From contig DATEMK010000290.1 of NCBI GenBank assembly GCA_035275625.1, positions 1 to 29,911 of the forward strand: a stretch of 29,911 nt of DNA, given 5' to 3'. Shown here piece after piece: positions 23,910 to 29,911 of this stretch (within the stretch, counting starts at the first letter, position 1; each line of letters begins with the position of its first letter). The notes under the pieces are model-generated. The model was not told the origin of the DNA. It saw only the letters and a list, made by a program, of their open reading frames with translations, and did no database searches. The position numbers were made by a program, and so were the translations under genes. This stretch comes from DATEMK01 sp035275625. Its GTDB lineage: Bacteria > Bacteroidota > Bacteroidia > AKYH767-A > OLB10.

Positions 23910-24320
23910 ATGTGGATTTCACTGCAATTTAAAAAAGATGACAGCACGATCACGTACTACCGTTCATACCGGAAAGCCCGCAAATTGATACCATTGGTAA
24001 AACATACGAAACTGAGAGTTTTAGTAACTACTCCTATGGGTGTCCCGGTGTCGCATGTCCGCGAGGAACAGGATGCAAGCACTAATTATGTGATTACAGA
24101 TGTGAACGGAAGAGCTGACCTGTATATACAGATACCGGCAGAGGAAACGGAGCTTAAGAACGTATATACTTTCACGTTATCAAAGGACACGCTGAGCATC
24201 ACTACTCCGCAGATCGTTATTAAAAAGGGGCAGACAGTGACCCGCAATTTTGTAATGAACGTGGACGGATTTGTGGTTCCTGAAACTGAACAAATAGAGG
24301 CTGAAAACGAAAATCAATAA
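23910..24320 (+). CDS. Probable 5'-truncated relative of the helical/carboxypeptidase-regulatory-like family
   Basis: 136 codons, no signal peptide. Residues about 10-35 (DDSTITYYRSYRKARKLIP) are helical. Residues 38-125 (KLRVLVTTPMGVPVSHV, TDVNGRADLYIQIP, YTFTLSKDTL, QTVTRNFVMN) fit a carboxypeptidase-regulatory-like or Ig-like beta-sandwich. The order is the same as in the C-terminal third of the 456-1364 protein, so I read this as a relative that has lost the long helical N-terminal half. The ATG follows directly after a palindromic repeat, and an in-frame TAA lies at 23877, so there is no longer upstream frame. The next ATG would be residue 43, inside the domain. A strong terminator follows at 24348-24380. 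It may be a remnant or a working small protein; function unknown. Confidence 0.55.
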   Translation: MWISLQFKKDDSTITYYRSYRKARKLIPLVKHTKLRVLVTTPMGVPVSHVREEQDASTNYVITDVNGRADLYIQIPAEETELKNVYTFTLSKDTLSITTPQIVIKKGQTVTRNFVMNVDGFVVPETEQIEAENENQ

Positions 24321-24347
24321 ACATTATTTGCGTTATCACTTCAAAAG

Positions 24348-24380
24348 AATCTCCCCGATGAACCGGGGAGATTTTTTTTT
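24348..24380 (+). terminator. Rho-independent-type terminator
   Basis: AATCTCCCC (24348-24356), loop GATGAACC, GGGGAGATT (24365-24373), then continued T to 24380. It is the clearest terminator in the window and ends the aspS/23910 transcript. Confidence 0.85.
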
Positions 24381-24434
24381 ATAGGCTGTTAGTATGATTT
24401 ATCAGTAAATTTTTTAAAGGGTAAGAATTAAGTG

Positions 24435-24442
24435 TACCTTCG
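24435..24442 (+). promoter_or_regulatory. TACCTTCG, -7-like element of the first repeat-protein gene
   Basis: One base from TAnnTTTG, 17 bp before the ATG. The surrounding leader (TGTAC, TTCG, TGTAAATTTCTGACC) is shared with the paralog's leader at 27241-27267. Confidence 0.4.
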
Positions 24443-24459
24443 GTGTAAATTTCTGACCT

Positions 24460-27141
24460 ATGAAAAAAATAATTTTAACGCATGTTGGTTTTTGTTTTTT
24501 ATTTTCTGATGTTGCAGCACAGGAGATTGAATGGCAGAATACGATTGGGGGTAACAGTGGTGAGGTGTTCCACGGCATTCTTCAAACCAAAGATGGGGGA
24601 TATATTCTTGGCGGGGAATCCTCTTCAAATATTTCAGGCGATAAAACGGAAAACAGCATTGGAAGTTATGATATGTGGATAGTAAAAACTGATTCGATGA
24701 GTAATATCCAATGGCAGAATACCATTGGGGGAAATAGTCTTGATGACCTTAGTACCATTCAGCAAACTTCTGATGGGGGGTATATTTTGGGCGGACATTC
24801 AAATTCGAATATTTCTGGCGATAAAACGGAAAACTGCATTGGAAATTATGATTACTGGATTGTAAAAACGGATTCCACCGGGAACATTCAATGGCAGAAT
24901 ACAATCGGGGGAAGTGACGATGATCGACTTTATTCCATTCAGCAAACCACTGATAACGGATATATACTTGGGGGATTTTCTAACTCTGATATTTCAGGCG
25001 ATAAAACGGAAAACAGCAATGGAAGTTATGATATGTGGATAGTAAAAACTGATTCCACCGGGAACATTCAATGGCAGAATACCATCGGGGGAAATAATTG
25101 GGATGATCTTTATTCCATTCAACAAACTGCTGATAGCGGGTATATTTTGGGCGGATCATCTGCATCAAACATTTCAGGAGATAAAACGGAAAACAGCAAT
25201 GGAAACTATGATATGTGGGCTGTAAAAACCGATGCATCAGGAAACATACAATGGCAAAATTCCATTGGGGGAAATAATGACGATTATATTGTTTCCAGTC
25301 AGCAAACAACTGATGGCGGATATATTTTTGGAGGATGGTCCGATTCAAATGTTTCAGGTGATAAGACCGAAAATTGCATTGGTAACTTTGATCACTGGAT
25401 TGTAAAAACCGATGCATCGGGAAATATACAATGGCAGAATACAATCGGGGGAAGTGGTGTTGAGAAGCTCCTTTCCCTGCGTCAAACTGTAGATGGCGGG
25501 TATATTTTGTCCGGATCGACTGTATCAAACATTTCAGGCGATAAAACGGAAAACAGCATTGGAAGTTATGATTTCTGGATTGTAAAAACCGATACATCGG
25601 GAAATATACAATGGCAGAATACAATCGGGGGAACCGATTATGACGATATTTGTTACATTCAGCAAACTGCAGATGGCGGGTATATAATGGGCGGAAGTTC
25701 TGAATCAAACATTTCAGGCGACAAAACAGAAAACTGCATGGGCACTTATGGGGATTACTGGATTTTAAAAATCAGTGGCAACTACAATTTGATAACCGGA
25801 AAATTATTTATTGATGCAAACAGCAACAACATGCAGGATGCAGGTGAATTATCCTTTGCGCATAAAGCAATAACAGAAATCAATACAGCCAGGTTTGCAT
25901 TTTCAGAACAAAATGGAAACTATTCTGTTTCAATTTTAGATTCCGGAAATTTTTCAGTTTACCCCTCATCCATAAATTATTACAATGCTGTTCCTGCAAC
26001 ACACAACGTTTATTTCTCCGGCATCCAGCAAACCGATTCATTAAACGACTTCGCATTTCAACCCGCAGGAGTGTTTAACGACTTATGTATTACTATAACT
26101 CCGATGGGAAATTTCCGTGCAGGGTTTGATGCAAGTTATATGATCAATTATGAAAACGTTGGCACAACAACCTTAAACGGCACTGTAATTTTCTTTCCTG
26201 ATAATGATGTTACTTATTCTTCAAGCAATGTTGCTCCTACATCAATAACAGCAGATTCAGTTGTATGGAATGTTGGAACACTCACACCTTTTCAAACAGG
26301 AAGCATTTTAGTAACTGTCCATGTGAATGCAGTAACGCCCATAGGAACTTTGATAAATTCAAGTGTAGTAATTGAACCTGTTGCCGGAGATGCAAATACT
26401 GCTTGTAATTATAATTCATGGGAAGTTTTTGTTACCGGAAGTTTTGACCCCAATGCCATTCTTGTTGACCGGGATACTGTTTTAACAACAGAGCTTTTAT
26501 CACCGCCTTATCTTAACTACATTATTTATTTTCAAAATACGGGAAACGATACTGCCTTTAATGCACGAGTGCTTAATAATATTCCGCAGATGTTGGATGT
26601 AAACAGCTTTGAATTTGTTGCATCATCACATCCAATGAACATAACGTATGGCGCACATGCACGGTTAATGGAATTTACTTTTGATAATATTCTTTTACCT
26701 GACAGCAATGTAAATGAACCGGGCAGTCATGGATTTATACGTTACAGGATAAAACCATTATCAACTCTTGTTGCCGGAAATCAAATAAAAAACAATGCTG
26801 CTATTTATTTTGACTTCAACCAGCCGGTGCTTACGGATACTGCGGTGACCGAGATTGTGCTGCCAACGGGAGTTAGTAGTCAGTGGTCAGTGGTCAGTGG
26901 TCAGTTGGCAGTATATCCGAATCCGGCAGGGGAGGAATTAACTATTAATAGTTATTTGATAACAGGAAAAAAAGCAGAAATGAAAATCTATGATCTTTAT
27001 GGAAGAGAAGTTTTTCAACTGCAAACTGCAAGCTGCAAACTGCAAACTCAAATAAATGTTTCCCATTTTTCACAGGGGATTTATTTTGTGGAGATGCAAT
27101 CGGGAGAGCAGGTTTTGAGAGGAAAGTTTTTGAAACAATAA
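24460..27141 (+). CDS. T9SS surface protein with seven 60-residue repeats
   Basis: A protein of 893 residues. Signal peptide at 1-20 (ILTHVGFCFLFSDVAAQ). Residues about 22-440 are seven 60-residue units of the form IQWQNTIGG, DDLYSIQQT, DGGYILGG, SNISGDKTEN, DYWIVKTD. Seven repeats of this size suggest a beta-propeller. A linker of SdrD-B-like type follows (GKLFIDANSNNMQDAGE), then about 300 residues of conserved-repeat/DUF11-like beta domain (YMINYENVGTTTLNGTVIFF, LNYIIYFQNTGNDTAFN). A T9SS type A sorting domain ends the protein (LAVYPNPAGEELTIN, MKIYDLYGREVF, GIYFVEMQSG). Two heptanucleotide arrays lie just before and inside the sorting domain (26881-26908 and 27019-27046). Probably surface-exposed; ligand unknown. 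Its tandem copy starts at 27268. Confidence 0.9.
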   Translation: MKKIILTHVGFCFLFSDVAAQEIEWQNTIGGNSGEVFHGILQTKDGGYILGGESSSNISGDKTENSIGSYDMWIVKTDSMSNIQWQNTIGGNSLDDLSTIQQTSDGGYILGGHSNSNISGDKTENCIGNYDYWIVKTDSTGNIQWQNTIGGSDDDRLYSIQQTTDNGYILGGFSNSDISGDKTENSNGSYDMWIVKTDSTGNIQWQNTIGGNNWDDLYSIQQTADSGYILGGSSASNISGDKTENSNGNYDMWAVKTDASGNIQWQNSIGGNNDDYIVSSQQTTDGGYIFGGWSDSNVSGDKTENCIGNFDHWIVKTDASGNIQWQNTIGGSGVEKLLSLRQTVDGGYILSGSTVSNISGDKTENSIGSYDFWIVKTDTSGNIQWQNTIGGTDYDDICYIQQTADGGYIMGGSSESNISGDKTENCMGTYGDYWILKISGNYNLITGKLFIDANSNNMQDAGELSFAHKAITEINTARFAFSEQNGNYSVSILDSGNFSVYPSSINYYNAVPATHNVYFSGIQQTDSLNDFAFQPAGVFNDLCITITPMGNFRAGFDASYMINYENVGTTTLNGTVIFFPDNDVTYSSSNVAPTSITADSVVWNVGTLTPFQTGSILVTVHVNAVTPIGTLINSSVVIEPVAGDANTACNYNSWEVFVTGSFDPNAILVDRDTVLTTELLSPPYLNYIIYFQNTGNDTAFNARVLNNIPQMLDVNSFEFVASSHPMNITYGAHARLMEFTFDNILLPDSNVNEPGSHGFIRYRIKPLSTLVAGNQIKNNAAIYFDFNQPVLTDTAVTEIVLPTGVSSQWSVVSGQLAVYPNPAGEELTINSYLITGKKAEMKIYDLYGREVFQLQTASCKLQTQINVSHFSQGIYFVEMQSGEQVLRGKFLKQ
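26881..26908 (+). repeat. Heptanucleotide array CAGTGGT
   Basis: Three CAGTGGT units followed by CAGTTGG, coding for QWSVVSGQL directly before the T9SS sorting domain. The paralog has the matching array at 29683-29710. A change of one unit would shift the frame. Confidence 0.7.
27019..27046 (+). repeat. Heptanucleotide array CTGCAAA
   Basis: Four units (CTGCAAA, CTGCAAG, CTGCAAA, CTGCAAA) inside the T9SS sorting domain. The paralog has four more diverged units at 29821-29848. Confidence 0.65.
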
Positions 27142-27217
27142 AAAGAATTTTATTTTTTCATCGGAGTTAATTCGGAAGAGTTTTTTTTAGACACTAATTG
27201 AATGATTTTTGAAAATG

Positions 27218-27250
27218 TTTGCAGAAGTGCGGAGAATAATTGTACTTTCG
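27218..27250 (+). promoter_or_regulatory. Putative promoter of the second repeat-protein gene
   Basis: TTTG (27218-27221), a 21-nt spacer, then TACTTTCG (27243-27250), one base from the Bacteroidetes -7 consensus TAnnTTTG. The ATG is 17 bp further. Confidence 0.45.
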
Positions 27251-27267
27251 ATGTAAATTTCTGACCC

Positions 27268-28680
27268 ATGGAAAAAATAATTTTACTTATCGTATTATTT
27301 GTTCTTTGCTGTGTGGTTTCCTTTTCACAGGAAATCCGCTGGCAAAATACCATTGGGGGAAATAATAATGATATAATTACTTCCATTGAGCAAACCGCTG
27401 ACGGGGGTTATATCCTGGGCGGATATTCTGAATCAGGCATTTCAGGCGATAAAACGGAAGGCTGCGTTGGAAGTCCTGATTACTGGATTGTAAAAACTGA
27501 TGCATCTGGAAATATCCAGTGGCAGAATACCATCGGGGGCTATAGTACTGATTATCTTTTTTCCACCCGGCAAACCGCTGACGGTGGATATATCCTGGGA
27601 GGATATTCCGGTTCACCCATTTCAGGCGATAAAACGGAACTCTGCATTGGAGGTTATGATTACTGGATTGTAAAAACAGATTCAATGGGCAATATCCAAT
27701 GGCAGAATACCATTGGGGGAAGCAGTTATGATGAGCTTTATTCCATACAGCAAACCTCTGACATGGGTTATATCCTGGGCGGACATTCCACGTCAAATAG
27801 TGGAGGTGATAAAACTGAAAACAACAATGGAGTTGTGGATTTCTGGATAGTAAAAACCGATTCTTTGGGAAACATTCAGTGGGATAATACGATCGGGGGT
27901 AGCAGTGATGATCAACTTCACTCTATCCAGGGAACCGTAGACGGGGGTTATATCCTGGGCGGAAGTTCTTACTCAGATATTTCAGGCGATAAAACAGAAA
28001 ACAGCAATGGCTCAAGAGATTATTGGATAGTTAAAACCGATTCACTGGGTAATATCCAATGGCAGAATACCATTGGCGGAAATAATTATGATAAACTTTA
28101 TTCCATACAGCAAACCGCTGACGGAGGTTATATCCTGGCCGGATATTCCAACTCAATCATTTCAGGCGATAAAACGGAGAACAGTATTGGAAATGATTAC
28201 TGGATAGTGAAAACCGATTCTTTGGGAATTATCCAATGGCAGAACACGATTGGAGGCAGTGGTTGGGATGAACCCCATTCCATTCAACAAACCGGTGACG
28301 GGGGATACATCCTGTGCGGATATTCCGGGTCAAACATTTCAGGCGATAAAACAGAAAATTGCACCGGAACCTGGGATTTCTGGATTGTAAAAACCGATGC
28401 ATTGGGAAATATAATATGGCAGAATACCATCGGGGGAAATAATGATGACCGGTCTTATTCCATCCGGCAAACCGCTGACGGGGGATATATAGTGGGCGGA
28501 TTTTCCGACTCAAACATTTCAGGCGATAAAACGGAAAACTCCATGGGATCGTTGGATTACTGGATTGTAAAGCTGACAGACAATTATAATTTAATTACCG
28601 GAAAATTATTTTTTGATGCAAATAGTAATGCAATGCAGGATGCAGGTGAACCTGCAGTAGCAAATAAAACGGTTACATAA
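27268..28680 (+). CDS. Tandem paralog of the 60-residue repeat protein, prematurely stopped
   Basis: 470 codons to a TAA at 28678-28680. Signal peptide at 1-19 (ILLIVLFVLCCVVSFSQ), then seven 60-residue units of the same kind as in the 24460 gene (unit 5 is one residue shorter, ENSIGNDYW), then GKLFFDANSNAMQDAGE and AVANKTVT. At the stop, the paralog has GAA within KAITEINTARF, so one G-to-T change explains the TAA. As it stands the product would be the secreted propeller-like part without the DUF11-like domain and T9SS signal, so it would probably not be sorted across the outer membrane. The remaining reading frame is intact downstream (28681 to the window end), arguing that the mutation is recent, or that it is a sequence error. 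Confidence 0.8.
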   Translation: MEKIILLIVLFVLCCVVSFSQEIRWQNTIGGNNNDIITSIEQTADGGYILGGYSESGISGDKTEGCVGSPDYWIVKTDASGNIQWQNTIGGYSTDYLFSTRQTADGGYILGGYSGSPISGDKTELCIGGYDYWIVKTDSMGNIQWQNTIGGSSYDELYSIQQTSDMGYILGGHSTSNSGGDKTENNNGVVDFWIVKTDSLGNIQWDNTIGGSSDDQLHSIQGTVDGGYILGGSSYSDISGDKTENSNGSRDYWIVKTDSLGNIQWQNTIGGNNYDKLYSIQQTADGGYILAGYSNSIISGDKTENSIGNDYWIVKTDSLGIIQWQNTIGGSGWDEPHSIQQTGDGGYILCGYSGSNISGDKTENCTGTWDFWIVKTDALGNIIWQNTIGGNNDDRSYSIRQTADGGYIVGGFSDSNISGDKTENSMGSLDYWIVKLTDNYNLITGKLFFDANSNAMQDAGEPAVANKTVT

Positions 28681-29911
28681 ATTAATACCGGCAGGTTTAA
28701 TTTTTCAAATCAAAATGGAAAATATTTTGTTTCGGTTTTTGATTCAGGAAATTTTTCAGTTTATCCTATGTCCCTTAATTATTTCAACGCTGTTCCTGCA
28801 ACACAGAATGCTTATTTTACAGGTATACAACAAACCGATTCATTAAATGATTTCGCTTTTCAACCGGCAGGTGTGTTTAATGATTTGTGTGTAACAATAA
28901 CACCCTTGGGAAGTTTCCGTGCAGGGTTTGATGCCAATTACATGATCAATTATGAAAATGTTGGCACAACTATATTAAATGGTACTGTAATTTTTTTTCC
29001 TGATGATGATATTACGTTTGTTTCATCCAATCCAATTGCAACATTAGTAACAACAGATTCTGCCGTGTGGAATGTGGGAGCATTAACTCCTTTTCAAACG
29101 GGAAATATTTTAGTAACAGTTCATGTAAATGCAGGAACTCCAATGGGTACTTTAATAAATTCACTTGTGAGAATAGAACCGGTTTCAGGAGATGCAAATA
29201 TTGCCTGCAACTATAATGCATGGGAAGTTTATGTTACTGCCCCGGCTGATCCAAATGCAATCCTCGTTGACCGGGACACCGTTTTAACAACGGAACTTTC
29301 TTCTCCGCCTTATCTTAATTACATTATCTATTTTCAGAACACAGGAAATGATACAGCCTTTAACGTGAAAGTTCTCAACCCGATTGATACATTTAAATTG
29401 CAATTAAGCACACTTGAATTTGTTGCTTCGTCATATCCTGTAAATATGAAATGGATACCTTGGGAAAGAAATATGGAATTTAAGTTTGATAATATTCTGT
29501 TGCCTGACAGTAATGTAAACGAACCGGCAAGTCATGGATTTATCCGTTACAGGATAAAACCTAAGTCAACACTTATTGCCGGAGATGAAATACACAACAC
29601 TGCTTTTATTTATTTTGATTTTAATGCACCGGTACAGACGAATACTGTGGTGACGGAGATTGTGCTGCCAACGGGAATTAGTCAGTGGTCAGTGATCAGT
29701 GGTCAGTTGGCAGTGTATCCGAACCCGGCAGGGGAGGAGTTAATTATTAATAGTTATTTGTTATCAGGGAAAAAGGCAGAAATGAAAATCTATGATCTTT
29801 ATGGAAGAGAAGTTTTTCAACTGCAAACTGCAAACTTTCAACTGCAGACTCAAATAGATGTTTCCCGTTTTTCGCAGGGGATTTATTTTGTGGAGGTACA
29901 ATCGGGAGAAA
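28681..29911 (+). pseudogene. Downstream part of the interrupted paralog, runs off the window
   Basis: In the same frame as the gene before it, 410 codons are open with no further stop to the window end. They match the 24460 gene: INTGRFNFSNQNGKYFVSV, YMINYENVGTTILNGTVIFF, LNYIIYFQNTGNDTAFNVKV, then the sorting domain (LAVYPNPAGEELIIN, MKIYDLYGREVF, GIYFVEVQSGE). About ten codons are expected to be missing at the right edge. There is no good start codon near 28681, so separate translation is unlikely. Confidence 0.8.

Noticed and set aside
24980..25708. 242-codon minus-strand open frame opposite the 60-residue repeats
   Set aside because: Its apparent repeats come from the 180-bp repeats of the real gene read backwards; similar shadows occur at 27377-27796 and 28229-28513.
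24520..25770. 180-bp direct repeats considered as CRISPR or satellite DNA
   Set aside because: They keep a perfect reading frame, vary mostly at codon positions consistent with protein selection, and lack short constant repeats with unique spacers.

Overview
The window looks like part of a chromosome from a Bacteroidota (Bacteroidetes) bacterium, probably an uncultured environmental lineage. Four things point there: several secreted proteins with type IX secretion (T9SS) C-terminal sorting domains, TPR-type sensor kinases, TAnnTTTG-like promoter elements, and many short palindromic repeats of the kind common in this phylum. No tRNA, rRNA, CRISPR array or full insertion sequence was recognised.

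Layout. 1-1364: a gene-poor stretch with a terminator and a palindromic operator-like site, then a helical protein with a carboxypeptidase-regulatory-like C-terminus. 1365-1941: repeats and a 5'-truncated pirin remnant lying between two copies of a 43-bp identical repeat. 1942-5018: an AT-rich island with two tandem Fic-domain genes, the first with a restriction-endonuclease-like N-terminal module. 5019-5593: an intergenic stretch full of repeats. 5594-8962: a giant T9SS adhesin with YadA-like 17-residue repeats and an S74 auto-processing domain. 9013-10719: an acyl-CoA-dehydrogenase-like flavoprotein and an AHSA1/SRPBCC protein. 10983-21924, all on the minus strand: a signalling cluster, read in the order LuxR-type response regulator, three paralogous TPR-histidine kinases, a degenerate response regulator, an S74/T9SS adhesin and a delta-60 repeat/T9SS protein. 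22047-23852: aspS carrying two in-frame palindromic insertions. 23910-24320: a truncated relative of the first gene's family. 24460-29911: two tandem paralogs with seven 60-residue repeats each plus T9SS domains; the second is broken by a single nonsense codon and runs off the window.

How the genes may work together. A 16-bp near-palindrome (consensus about TACYRCATSTGTGGTA) occurs four times: before the response-regulator operon, before the S74 adhesin, before the delta-60 gene, and at the left edge of the window. The simplest reading is a local regulon. Three periplasm- or surface-sensing TPR kinases feed one LuxR-type regulator, which controls its own operon and a set of secreted surface proteins, with a phosphorylation-dead regulator paralog as a possible modulator. 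This is inferred and untested.

A second theme is active spread of short palindromes. One element sits cleanly inside a duplicated intergenic sequence, two lie inside aspS without breaking the frame, and one abuts the start of a truncated gene. The tandem Fic pair is a separate candidate for an undescribed defence or toxin module.
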